A stretch of DNA of 64,000 nucleotides from Paenibacillus sp. Soil766 (GCF_001428105.1 NZ_LMSJ01000026.1:21808-85807); one strand, 5' to 3'; numbered from the stretch's first letter, positions 36,536 to 43,725 are shown. Numbers and translations: made by a program. Notes: generated by a model from the letters alone, not told the origin.

Positions 36536-37705
36536 ATGTTTACTAACAAAAAAAGAATCTATCTTTCTCCCCCGCATATGAGTGGTAACGAAATGGCGTA
36601 TATCCAGGACGCTTTTGATACAAATTGGATCGCTCCGCTGGGGCCGCATGTCGATGCCTTCGAGAAAGAGATTGCAAGCCATGTTGGCCTAGTTGATGCG
36701 GCAGCAGTTAGCTCGGGAACAGCGGCCATACACTTAGCATTACGATTATTGGATGTTGCTGAGGGGGATACCGTCTTCTGTTCAAGTCTAACGTTTGTTG
36801 CTAGTGCGAATCCAATTGTTTATTTGGGAGCAACACCTGTATTTATTGATTCAGAGCCAGAAACGTGGAACATGTCCCCACAAGCATTAGAACGTGCATT
36901 GTATGAGGCAGCGCGTAATGGGAAATTGCCTAAAGCGATCATTGTCGTTAATCTATATGGTCAAAGTGCCAAAATGGACGAAATCGTGGAATTATGTAAA
37001 TTATTTCATGTTCCGATTATTGAGGACGCGGCTGAATCTCTTGGATCGACTTATAAAGGAAGAGCAAGTGGTTCATTTGGCAAGTTTGGCGTCTATTCCT
37101 TCAATGGGAATAAGATCATTTCCACATCAGGCGGCGGCATGTTGGTGTCGAATGATGTTGATGGGCTGAATAAAGCACGCTTTCTAGCTACACAAGCGCG
37201 AGATTATGCGCTGCATTATCAGCATAGTCAGATGGGTTACAACTATCGAATGAGTAATATATTGGCAGGAGTTGGCCTCGCTCAGCTTGCTGTTTTGGAA
37301 GAAAGAGTGATCGCTAGACGGGTTATATTTGAACGCTATTATCACGAATTAGCCCATTTGCCAGGCATTCAATTCATGCCGGAGCTACCGAATACGCGAT
37401 CGAATCGGTGGTTGACAGCATTGACAGTTGATATGAAAGAAGCTGGCGTATCTGTGGAAAGATTAATAGAGCTTCTCGCGGAAGAGAATATCGAGGCTCG
37501 TCTAGTTTGGAAGCCGCTGCATATGCAGCCGCTATTTGAAGGTGTTGCCTATTATCCGCATAGTGACAACGACAATGTGTCAGAACGATTATTCCAATCC
37601 GGCTTATGCCTGCCTTCGGGCTCAAGTATGACGGAAGAAGAGCAAGATCGTGTTATTACATGTATTCAGAAAACCATACTTAAAGCCAAGAGTATCAGTG
37701 CTTAA
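36536..37705 (+). CDS. epsN: PLP-dependent sugar aminotransferase, EpsN/PglE-like, 389 aa
   Basis: DegT/DnrJ/EryC1 family: RIYLSPPHMSGNEMAYI, DTNWIAPLGPHVDAFEK, VSSGTAAIHLALRLL, IIEDAAESLGSTYKG and the PLP Lys in YSFNGNKIISTSGGG. It aminates the 4-keto sugar produced by the EpsC enzyme. Start is uncertain: GTG 36524 or ATG 36536; family length favours either. The C-terminus is complete. It ends the eps-like block before a 283-base gap. Confidence 0.91.
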   Translation: MFTNKKRIYLSPPHMSGNEMAYIQDAFDTNWIAPLGPHVDAFEKEIASHVGLVDAAAVSSGTAAIHLALRLLDVAEGDTVFCSSLTFVASANPIVYLGATPVFIDSEPETWNMSPQALERALYEAARNGKLPKAIIVVNLYGQSAKMDEIVELCKLFHVPIIEDAAESLGSTYKGRASGSFGKFGVYSFNGNKIISTSGGGMLVSNDVDGLNKARFLATQARDYALHYQHSQMGYNYRMSNILAGVGLAQLAVLEERVIARRVIFERYYHELAHLPGIQFMPELPNTRSNRWLTALTVDMKEAGVSVERLIELLAEENIEARLVWKPLHMQPLFEGVAYYPHSDNDNVSERLFQSGLCLPSGSSMTEEEQDRVITCIQKTILKAKSISA

Positions 37706-37988
37706 CTAGGAATTTTCGTCCATTTTCATACGATGATGATTCATTCTCTGGAATAAAGTTATTTTCATTTGGGTGTCTAGACAGTCGTGGTAGAGGATAT
37801 AGGTGTAGTCATGCATGAATTTATGGTAAATCCGTATCAGCTTTCTCCATACGCTTATCCAAAGTGAAGTCATGGCATGAATTCCTCCCTTCTGTACAAA
37901 CGTATGAATAAATAGACAAATCTATTCAGTTATTCCTAAATACTGCCTTGTTGTTCTTTATTAAGAATAAAATTTGGAGGTAATACGA
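37706..37988 (+). other. intergenic region before the GlmS paralogue
   Basis: 283 bases without a convincing gene. An 18-codon frame (MHEFMVNPYQLSPYAYPK, start 37812) has no clear ribosome site. The glmS ribozyme core is not visible. The only clear signal is the SinR-type operator at 37953-37968, immediately upstream of the ribosome site. Confidence 0.5.
37953..37968. promoter_or_regulatory. SinR-type operator before the GlmS paralogue
   Basis: GTTCTTTATTAAGAAT ends six bases before the ribosome binding site GGAGG of the GlmS paralogue. A bound repressor here would block either initiation or early elongation. Confidence 0.78.
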
Positions 37989-39794
37989 ATGTGTGGAATT
38001 GTGGGATATATCGGCAGTCAGGATGCGAAGGAAATATTGGTTAAAGGTTTAGAAAAGCTAGAATATCGAGGATATGATTCTTCTGGTATCGCTATTTTAA
38101 ATGACAGTGGGATACATCTCTATAAAGAAAAAGGTCGAATTGCAGCGCTTCGCGAAGTGATTGATGGGGAGCAAGGGGCGTGGATGGGAATTGGTCACAC
38201 GAGGTGGGCGACGCATGGCAAACCAAGTAAGCGCAATGCACATCCTCATCAAAGTCACAACGGTAGATTCACAGTTGTACATAATGGTGTGATTGAGAAT
38301 TATCAAGAGTTGAAGGATAAATCACTGGGGCATATTCCATTCTCTAGTGATACGGACACTGAAGTGATTGTACAAAAGATGGAGCAGCTCGTGGAGAGCG
38401 GATTATCTGTCGAGGAGGCTTTTCGGCAGTTACTTCTAGAAATCAAGGGCTCATACGCCGTTGCCGTATTAGATAGTCAGGACACGGAAACGATCTATGT
38501 CGGTAAAAATAAGAGTCCTTTACTCATCGGGCTTGGACCCGATTTTCATGTTATTACAAGTGATGCGATGGCCATGCTGCAGCTGACGAATCAATTCGTC
38601 GAATTGATGGATGAAGAGATGGTTATTCTTCACCAGCATGCCAAGACTATTAAAAATTTGAATGGTGATGTGATTCAAAGAAGGCCATTTCAAGTAAAGC
38701 TGGATGCCAGAGATATCGAGAAAGGGTTATACCCACACTATATGCTTAAGGAAATTGACGAACAACCCTTGGTTATTCGCAAAGTGATATCCAAATATCA
38801 GGATGGCCAAGGGGGGATCGGGATTGATCCGCAGTTACGTGAAAGCGTATTAATGGCGGATCGTCTCTATATCATTGCCTGTGGAACCAGCTATCACGCG
38901 GGATTAGTGGGTAAGCAACTGATCGAGAAGATCGCGAACATCCCAGTTGAAGCACATATCGCGAGCGAATTTCTGTATAACAGGCCTATTCTATCTGCGA
39001 ATCCACTGTTTATCTTTATTTCGCAAAGCGGTGAGACGGCTGATAGCCGAGGCGTATTGGTTGCGATTAAACAGTTGGGTTATCCTACCGTCACGATAAC
39101 GAACGTACCAGGCTCGACGTTATCCCGCGAAGCAGATTATACATTACTGACGCATGCAGGACCAGAGATTGCCGTAGCTTCAACGAAAGCCTACACGGCA
39201 CAAATTGCTGTCTTAGCCTTGCTTGCCTTCGATAGTGTAAGAGAGAAAAATGGGAATCAGCAGGGCATGAATCCTTTTCATGAGTTGAGTATTGCCGCGA
39301 ACGCCATGGAAATTCTTATTAATAAGAAAGAGATGATGGAAGAGGTCGTCTGGCAATATCTCACGTCCTCAAGAAATTGCTTTTTTATCGGCAGAGGGGT
39401 TGATTACTATGTTGCCTTAGAAGGTGCCTTAAAACTGAAGGAGATTTCCTACATCCAAGCAGAAGGGTTCGCCGGTGGAGAACTCAAGCATGGCACAATT
39501 GCCTTAGTTGAGGAGGAGACTCCAGCGATTGCTCTCATTACACAGCCACATATTCGAGCGAACGTTCGAAGCAATGTGCAAGAAATCATGGCGCGTGGTG
39601 CCAATGTATGCATGATTACCATGGAAGGATCCGAGGAAAGTGGCGATCAGATTGTACTGCCTGCCGTCCATGAGCTGCTAACTCCTTTGGTGTCAGTGAT
39701 TCCATTACAATTAATCTCCTATTATGCAGCTAAATATCGGGGCTGTGATATTGATAAGCCCAGAAATCTTGCCAAAAGTGTCACTGTGGAGTGA
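37989..39794 (+). CDS. glmS: glutamine-fructose-6-phosphate aminotransferase paralogue, 601 aa
   Basis: N-terminal class II glutaminase with catalytic Cys2 in MCGIVGYIG, GHTRWATHG and DTDTEVIV. Two SIS domains follow with CGTSYHAG and SQSGETADS, then a C-terminal DKPRNLAKSVTVE that fits GlmS. It makes glucosamine-6-phosphate, the precursor of UDP-GlcNAc used by the EpsC enzyme. The start is ATG 37989 with GGAGG; an upstream TTG-type extension would hide Cys2. Placement in the eps locus under an operator, without a ribozyme, suggests a dedicated copy that boosts amino-sugar supply during matrix production. Confidence 0.93.
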   Translation: MCGIVGYIGSQDAKEILVKGLEKLEYRGYDSSGIAILNDSGIHLYKEKGRIAALREVIDGEQGAWMGIGHTRWATHGKPSKRNAHPHQSHNGRFTVVHNGVIENYQELKDKSLGHIPFSSDTDTEVIVQKMEQLVESGLSVEEAFRQLLLEIKGSYAVAVLDSQDTETIYVGKNKSPLLIGLGPDFHVITSDAMAMLQLTNQFVELMDEEMVILHQHAKTIKNLNGDVIQRRPFQVKLDARDIEKGLYPHYMLKEIDEQPLVIRKVISKYQDGQGGIGIDPQLRESVLMADRLYIIACGTSYHAGLVGKQLIEKIANIPVEAHIASEFLYNRPILSANPLFIFISQSGETADSRGVLVAIKQLGYPTVTITNVPGSTLSREADYTLLTHAGPEIAVASTKAYTAQIAVLALLAFDSVREKNGNQQGMNPFHELSIAANAMEILINKKEMMEEVVWQYLTSSRNCFFIGRGVDYYVALEGALKLKEISYIQAEGFAGGELKHGTIALVEEETPAIALITQPHIRANVRSNVQEIMARGANVCMITMEGSEESGDQIVLPAVHELLTPLVSVIPLQLISYYAAKYRGCDIDKPRNLAKSVTVE

Positions 39795-39802
39795 TGATAA
39801 CG

Positions 39803-40150
39803 ATGATTGGTCACAATATATCGAGCATTCGTAAGCAAAGGGGGTATACATTGTCCGAGCTTTCGGAACGGACAGGTATTTCCAAGTCGTATCTAAGCAA
39901 CATTGAGCGGAATTTGAAACAGAATCCATCCATTCATGTCATCGAGAAAATTGCTGTGGTTCTTAAAGTTGATCTGAAAATCCTTTTGAAAATTGCTGTA
40001 GAAGTGGAAACCAACCAGCAGCTGGATCAGGAATGGATGGATTTTATCACAGACTTAAAAAAATCAGGAATAAAGAAGGAACGGATTCATGAGTTGAAAA
40101 TATTGATAGAGTTTATGAAATGGCATGATGACAAAATAACTAGTGTATGA
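39803..40150 (+). CDS. SinR-like HTH regulator (second copy), 115 aa
   Basis: N-terminal XRE helix-turn-helix MIGHNISSIRKQRGYTLSEL and SKSYLSNIERNLKQNPSI, closely parallel to SinR, and a C-terminal SinR/SinI-type dimerisation stretch LDQEWMDFITDLKKSGIKKE with FMKW. Its last helix differs from the true SinR next door, and it is seven residues further from SinR consensus in the linker, so it may be a partner (SlrR-like role) instead of a second repressor. Starts at ATG 39803 or 39794; the latter overlaps the GlmS stop. Encoded at the end of the locus it may control. Confidence 0.88.
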   Translation: MIGHNISSIRKQRGYTLSELSERTGISKSYLSNIERNLKQNPSIHVIEKIAVVLKVDLKILLKIAVEVETNQQLDQEWMDFITDLKKSGIKKERIHELKILIEFMKWHDDKITSV

Positions 40151-40185
40151 TGAGATCTGCTGAACTTAATCATGATAGGGAAGTA

Positions 40186-40213
40186 AACACTAGCCCCTAA
40201 GGGGGCTAGTGTT
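40186..40213 (+). terminator. strong hairpin after the SinR-like gene
   Basis: AACACTAGCCCC and GGGGCTAGTGTT form a perfect 12-bp stem with a four-base loop. Only a broken T-run (GTTCTTTATT) follows, and that sequence is itself the next SinR-type operator. Confidence 0.75.
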
Positions 40214-40263
40214 GTTCTTTATTAGGAACAATATTTGTTCTTTAATAGGAATTCTGTTATACT
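40214..40263 (+). promoter_or_regulatory. sinR promoter with two SinR-type operators
   Basis: GTTCTTTATTAGGAAC (40214-40229) and GTTCTTTAATAGGAAT (40237-40252), both with a weakened right half. TTTGTT (40235-40240), 17 bases and TATACT (40258-40263) form the probable promoter, so the second site lies in the spacer. Suggests autoregulation at lower affinity than the EPS promoters. Confidence 0.72.
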
Positions 40264-40303
40264 AATAGGAGCAACTACTACATTTTAAAGGGAAGATCCT
40301 ACT

Positions 40304-40645
40304 ATGATTGGTAAACGTGTACAACAATTAAGGAAAGAGAAGGGTTTGTCCCTCACAGAGTTGGCTGAACGGGCAGGTGTGGCCAAATCATATATTAGCA
40401 GCCTTGAGCGAGACATCCAAAAGAATCCTTCTATCCAGTTTCTAGAGAAGATTGCAGCAGTATTGAAGGTGCCTGTCGATCGACTTATTGATGATCAAGA
40501 AGAGATTGTTGTAGGTGAGCGAGAGTTAGATGAGGAATGGTATGAAATCATTAAAGAAGCTATGACCTCTGGCGTAGATAAGCAGCAATTTCGGGAGTTT
40601 TTGGATTTCAATAAATGGAGAATGAAACGGCCTAACGATGAATAG
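40304..40645 (+). CDS. sinR: SinR orthologue, biofilm master repressor, 113 aa
   Basis: Aligns along its length with B. subtilis SinR: MIGKRVQQLRKEKGLSLTEL, then AGVAKSYISSLERDIQKNPS, IQFLEKIAAVLKVPVDRLID, and the C-terminal LDEEWYEIIKEAMTSGVDKQ followed by FREFLDFNKWR, the SinI-binding hook. SinR binds GTTCTYT sites and represses matrix genes; the eleven palindromes in this window carry that half-site. AAAGGGAAG lies upstream. The opposing gene just downstream encodes a SinI-type antirepressor. Identification is strong; the regulon is inferred. Confidence 0.95.
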   Translation: MIGKRVQQLRKEKGLSLTELAERAGVAKSYISSLERDIQKNPSIQFLEKIAAVLKVPVDRLIDDQEEIVVGERELDEEWYEIIKEAMTSGVDKQQFREFLDFNKWRMKRPNDE

Positions 40646-40665
40646 CTAGCGTTGCTATGTGAACT

Positions 40666-40845
40666 TTATGGGGACAGACAAGGGTCATTTTCATTTGTGT
40701 TTTGTATTAGTTTCTTGGGTTGGAAGGGGCTTCTTAAGAATGCGCGGATATCTTCCATAGTAAGTCCCATCTTACGAGCGCTCATAATAAGGTTGATCCA
40801 TTCTGCATCATACTCTTCGATTTCCATTTGCTTTAACATGTTCAC
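40666..40845 (-). CDS. sinI: SinI-like antirepressor, 59 aa
   Basis: The segment EEYDAEWINLIMSARKMGLT followed by MEDIRAFLRS matches SinI, whose LD-EWxxLmxEAkxxxIsxEEIRxfL helix pair binds SinR. Length (57-59 residues) equals B. subtilis SinI. GGAGGGG six bases upstream selects a GTG start at 40845; an ATG two codons later (40839) is the alternative. Longer upstream frames are not SinI-like. The gene is convergent with sinR instead of upstream of it as in B. subtilis. Xre-type operators sit in its own promoter region. Confidence 0.88.
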   Translation of the reverse strand: MNMLKQMEIEEYDAEWINLIMSARKMGLTMEDIRAFLRSPFQPKKLIQNTNENDPCLSP

Positions 40846-40872
40846 AATCGACCCCTCCAAAACTTTCTGTAA

Positions 40873-40925
40873 GATACGCTTTGTATCGTTACATGTATTA
40901 TCGCATGTTTTTTCTCCGAAATCAA
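40873..40925 (-). promoter_or_regulatory. sinI promoter with Xre-type operators
   Basis: On the minus strand TTGATT (40925-40920), 17 bases, GATAAT (40902-40897). The palindrome GATACGCTTTGTATC (plus strand 40873-40887) lies just downstream of the predicted start, and GTTACATGTATTATC (40888-40902) overlaps the -10 box. A further imperfect site, TATACAAACTGTATC, lies upstream at 40944-40958. Together they imply control of sinI by an Xre-type repressor. Confidence 0.68.
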
Positions 40926-41034
40926 TCCCGTTAACATTAAAATTATACAAACTGTATCATGTATGAAGAAGGGGACTCTATATTATTTTGTAAGGGATAC
41001 AAGTCTTTAGACCTAGTTAGGAGGCGGACGCAGC

Positions 41035-41901
41035 ATGAACGATACCCCCTTAAGTCGCAGGTCATTCCTCAAGCATAGTCTATTGGCGGTTGGTTCTTTA
41101 GGGATATTAGCGGGGGTGAGTGGTGCATATGGTATTTTTGGTGAGCCGAATTGGATCCAGACAACCACAGTCAAACTATCATACAAGCGATACCCAGCTT
41201 CGTTCACGGGAATGCGAATCGTGCAATTCAGTGATACGCATATTAGCAAGTATTATGGCATATCTCATTTAACTAGATTGGTTAAGCTGCTGCAGCAACA
41301 AGAGCCTGACATCCTTGTTTTTACTGGCGATTTATTTGATTCCAGACAAGGCCAAATATCGGATGACGTGATTCCAGTTCTGTCTCAGCTTCAAGCGGCG
41401 TATGGGAAGTTTGCTGTCCTAGGCAATCATGATTTGCGTATGGATGCGGAACGAATAACGGAGGTATTAGAGAAATCTGGTTTTAAAGTACTAGTCAATG
41501 AAAGCCAAAGAATCAGCCGAGGAGATGAAAGTATTCGTATCGTCGGTGTGGACGAGATGTTCCACGGTAACCCTAACCTACCACTCGCGCTCCAAGGGAT
41601 AGACCGAGAGGAATTCGTGCTCCTGCTCGCACATGAGCCTGATTTTGCTGACTTGGCTTCGAAGTACCCAATCGATTTACAACTGTCCGGCCACAGCCAT
41701 GGTGGGCAAATACGTATTCCTTGGTATGGAAGTGTATTCACACCAGATCTAGGTCAGAAGTATTCAATGGGGCTGTACAACTTTGATGATAGTGAGTTCC
41801 ACGTGTACACCAATCGCGGTATAGGTACTACTTTATTACCGATTCGATTTAATTGCCGGCCTGAGATCACTGTATTCGTCCTCGAGTCGAATTCCATATA
41901 A
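41035..41901 (+). CDS. Tat-exported metallophosphoesterase (YkuE-like), 288 aa
   Basis: Twin-arginine signal SRRSFLKHSLLAVGSLGIL at residues 8-26. The calcineurin-like domain has QFSDTHIS, FTGDLFDS, LGNHDLR, LLAHEPD and LSGHSHGGQIRIP, so all metal ligands are present. B. subtilis YkuE of this family is a cell-wall-associated zinc phosphodiesterase. GGAGGCGG precedes the ATG. It ends at a two-way terminator shared with the opposing secreted-protein gene. Confidence 0.9.
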   Translation: MNDTPLSRRSFLKHSLLAVGSLGILAGVSGAYGIFGEPNWIQTTTVKLSYKRYPASFTGMRIVQFSDTHISKYYGISHLTRLVKLLQQQEPDILVFTGDLFDSRQGQISDDVIPVLSQLQAAYGKFAVLGNHDLRMDAERITEVLEKSGFKVLVNESQRISRGDESIRIVGVDEMFHGNPNLPLALQGIDREEFVLLLAHEPDFADLASKYPIDLQLSGHSHGGQIRIPWYGSVFTPDLGQKYSMGLYNFDDSEFHVYTNRGIGTTLLPIRFNCRPEITVFVLESNSI

Positions 41902-41904
41902 ACG

Positions 41905-41945
41905 CAAAAAAACTCCGCGGCATCATGGATGCAGCGGAGTTCTCT
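41905..41945. terminator. bidirectional terminator
   Basis: AACTCCGC-g-GCATC pairs with GATGC-a-GCGGAGTT (41911-41941). A run of A lies on the left, serving the minus-strand gene as a T-run, with a weaker TTCTCTATT on the right for the phosphoesterase gene. Confidence 0.82.
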
Positions 41946-41946
41946 A

Positions 41947-42378
41947 TTAATAACAGAACCATTTTTTCCAGATATCATAGGAATCTTCGCATTCAATATC
42001 TTCGAAATCAAAATCGTCCCAGCAATCTTCCCAATCATAGTCGTTCCAGTCGTTATTGTTGTGATTGTTGTACTTGTCTTTGTCTTTATTTTTGTCTTTG
42101 TCCTTGTCTTTATCTTTATCTTTATCTTTGTCGTTGTTGTTTTGATTATTGTTTTGATTGTTATTTTGATTGTTATTTTGATTATTGTTGTAACTGTTGT
42201 TAGCGCTGCCATATGTATTCGAATTAAAAATTTTACTTAGATTATTCATAAATTGTGATAGTAGACTATTCTTCTGTGAATTTCCATTATCATAGCCTGA
42301 AGCAAAGGCTGATGCAGGAAATAGAATGGTAGTCAGGAGAATTATAATAAGCGGTATTCGTAGCATTTTTTTGAACAT
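41947..42378 (-). CDS. secreted Asn/Asp-rich low-complexity protein, candidate matrix protein, 143 aa
   Basis: Signal peptide MFKKMLRIPLIIILLTTILF with cleavage probably after ASAFA (residue 26). The mature part has four QNNN repeats (67-82), a (DK)n block (83-102), then an acidic aromatic tail rich in Asp, Trp and Tyr with three Cys (119, 130, 142). No known family recognised. AAAGGAGG precedes the ATG. The promoter carries a SinR-type operator, so it is likely coexpressed with EPS, as TasA and BslA are in B. subtilis, but it is not homologous to either. The charged repeats suggest cation- or polymer-binding. Confidence 0.82.
   Translation of the reverse strand: MFKKMLRIPLIIILLTTILFPASAFASGYDNGNSQKNSLLSQFMNNLSKIFNSNTYGSANNSYNNNQNNNQNNNQNNNQNNNDKDKDKDKDKDKDKNKDKDKYNNHNNNDWNDYDWEDCWDDFDFEDIECEDSYDIWKKWFCY
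42073..42180 (-). repeat. coding microsatellite: DK and QNNN codon repeats
   Basis: Minus-strand coding repeats: 12-base QNNN units four times (42133-42180) and six-base DK units with one NK variant (42073-42132). Such arrays change length easily by slippage in units of three, keeping the frame. Confidence 0.8.
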
Positions 42379-42425
42379 AGTTGACGCAACCTCCTTTCTG
42401 GATAGTATAGTAGTACTACATTACT

Positions 42426-42468
42426 GTTCTTTATTAAGAATTATACATTAAATTTTGGGATTTGAGAA
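42426..42468 (-). promoter_or_regulatory. promoter and SinR-type operator of the Asn/Asp-rich protein
   Basis: On the minus strand TTCTCA (42468-42463), 17 bases, TATAAT (42445-42440). The palindrome GTTCTTTATTAAGAAT at 42426-42441 overlaps the -10 box and start site. The -35 box is itself part of a half-site GTTCTC. Confidence 0.75.
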
Positions 42469-42501
42469 CAGCGAAAGGCATAGATCATTTCTTAAATTTG
42501 T

Positions 42502-42587
42502 GATACAATATGTAACATAATGGATGTAAAGGGAGTGGTGTGCCCATAAAATAATATCTTTACCCATCGATAGATACATAACGTAAC
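42502..42587. promoter_or_regulatory. two Xre-type operators before the integrase-like gene
   Basis: GATACAATATGTAAC (42502-42516) and GATACATAACGTAAC (42573-42587), both GATAC-N5-GTAAC, 71 bases apart in the 250-base gap between the divergent genes at 42378 and 42629. Confidence 0.68.
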
Positions 42588-42628
42588 ATATCCTATGAAA
42601 CTAATTAAGGTCATGTGAGGTGCTACTC

Positions 42629-43135
42629 ATGCAAGTTGTTCAACCAATTAGAGAACAAGAGAAGATTGAGCAAATTCAGGAAGTGTTGAAAGAACAATCA
42701 GTTCGTGACTGGCTGCTTTTCACAATTGGAATTAATTCAGGACTCCATCTTAGTGATATTCTCTATTTAAAAGTAAAAGATGTAACGGATCGAAATATTG
42801 TGAGTGTAAGAGAGGAAAAAACGGGGAAAGTAAAGACATTCCAGCTTTCTTCGCAGCTGAAGGCTTATATTAAGGAATATGTCCAATATATGGATGAAGA
42901 CAATTACTTATTTCCTTCCCAGCGTACGGGTCACCCAATTAAACGAATACGAGTGTATCGAATTCTGAATCAGGCTGCAAAGCAGGTAGGCCTAACGGAT
43001 ATAGGCACGCATACCCTTCGTAAGACCTATGGCTATCATTACTACCTCAAAACGAGAAATGTCGCTGTACTTAGAGATCTATTTAATCAGTCAGCACCAT
43101 CCGTGACTTTAAAGTATATTGGTGTCAACAATTAA
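42629..43135 (+). CDS. stand-alone tyrosine recombinase catalytic-domain protein, 168 aa
   Basis: Contains only the C-terminal domain of a phage integrase: SGLHLSDILYLKVKDV, HPIKRIRVYRILNQAAKQ, THTLRKTYGYHYYLKT and SVTLKYIGV with the nucleophile Tyr. The first catalytic Arg (normally GLR) is His here, so strand-cleavage activity is doubtful; HxxR and Tyr are kept. No core-binding domain precedes it. GTGAGG eight bases upstream fits ATG 42629. Two Xre-type operators lie upstream. No prophage surrounds it, so it may act as a DNA-binding regulator or a small invertase. Confidence 0.85.
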   Translation: MQVVQPIREQEKIEQIQEVLKEQSVRDWLLFTIGINSGLHLSDILYLKVKDVTDRNIVSVREEKTGKVKTFQLSSQLKAYIKEYVQYMDEDNYLFPSQRTGHPIKRIRVYRILNQAAKQVGLTDIGTHTLRKTYGYHYYLKTRNVAVLRDLFNQSAPSVTLKYIGVNN

Positions 43136-43140
43136 TGGAA

Positions 43141-43188
43141 GGCTGAGCGTTGAGAGCAGTTAATCATTACTCTAATGAACGCTCAGCC
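43141..43188. terminator. inverted repeat between convergent integrase-like and xre genes
   Basis: GGCTGAGCGTT (43141-43151) pairs with AACGCTCAGCC (43178-43188), 11 perfect pairs. It starts six bases after the integrase-like stop and spans the end of the minus-strand regulator. No good T-run, so termination is plausible but unproven. Confidence 0.55.
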
Positions 43189-43535
43189 CTAACAAAAGCA
43201 ATAAATCTTCTTGCTTCCTCAGCTGATAAGCGCTTCCCATCCACGGTTAAAGAAAACTTCTGTAAGATACCCTCGTCTGTTAAATCAAGATTTTCGACAA
43301 AGTCTCGCACATCTTCTTCCAAGACAGTTTGCTGATGGTTCGTACGGCCTAGTAAATAATCAATAGAAACATTGAAAAAGTTTGCAATCTTATTAATAGT
43401 TTCGTAATCAGGTTCGCGTCGATTGGTCTCATAATGAGACAGGGATGCTCTAGAAATACCTATTTTGACGGATAAGTCTTCTTGGGTTAATCCTCTTTTT
43501 TCACGTAAGAGTGCAATGCGATCTCCGTATTTCAG
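43167..43535 (-). CDS. Xre-type HTH repressor, probable CTG start, 122 aa
   Basis: Minus-strand frame reads KYGDRIALLREKRGLTQEDL, then SVKIGISRASLSHYETNRRE, PDYETINKIANFFNVSIDYL and LGRT, a complete XRE helix-turn-helix of the PBSX-Xre/SOS-independent phage repressor style, followed by a 55-residue C-terminal region ending AEEARRFIAFVRAERSLE. There is no ATG, GTG or TTG between the upstream stop and the domain; a CTG at 43535-43533, nine bases after GTGAGGA, is the only sensible start. It is divergent from the 63-residue gene, with GATAC-type operators between. Probably the protein that binds them. Confidence 0.78.
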   Translation of the reverse strand: MKYGDRIALLREKRGLTQEDLSVKIGISRASLSHYETNRREPDYETINKIANFFNVSIDYLLGRTNHQQTVLEEDVRDFVENLDLTDEGILQKFSLTVDGKRLSAEEARRFIAFVRAERSLE

Positions 43536-43639
43536 CTTGATCAGTCCTCACTGTTCATAATCATTCAATTATTATATCCACTATCTTTAACGAAATATAC
43601 CAGAAGATAATTATAACAAAGCAGAGATTCATTTGACTA

Positions 43640-43725
43640 GATACAAAATGTATTTGAAATAATTAATAATCCCTTGATAAGTTACGAAATGTATCATATA
43701 ATGAATATTATATACATATTGTAAC
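43640..43725. promoter_or_regulatory. Xre-type operator cluster and promoter of the 63-aa gene
   Basis: Operators GATACAAAATGTATT (43640-43654), GTTACGAAATGTATC (43681-43695) and TATACATATTGTAAC (43711-43725). The middle one fills the spacer of TTGATA (43674-43679) N17 TATAAT (43697-43702), reading toward 43765. A minus-strand TATAAT (43615-43610) may serve the xre gene, so the region would control both directions. Confidence 0.78.

Noticed and set aside
37812..37868. 18-codon frame before the GlmS paralogue
   Set aside because: No clear ribosome site and no similarity that I can name.
37706..37988. glmS ribozyme in the GlmS leader
   Set aside because: The expected catalytic core sequence is not visible; a covariance search would settle it.
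41929..42240. Hydrophobic plus-strand frame of Val/Ile/Phe repeats
   Set aside because: It is the complement of the Asn/Asp/Lys codon repeats of the secreted protein on the minus strand.
42502..43725. Integrase-like gene plus Xre-type repressor as a prophage or ICE end
   Set aside because: No structural, replication or transfer genes and no attachment repeats are seen; neighbours are EPS and wall genes.
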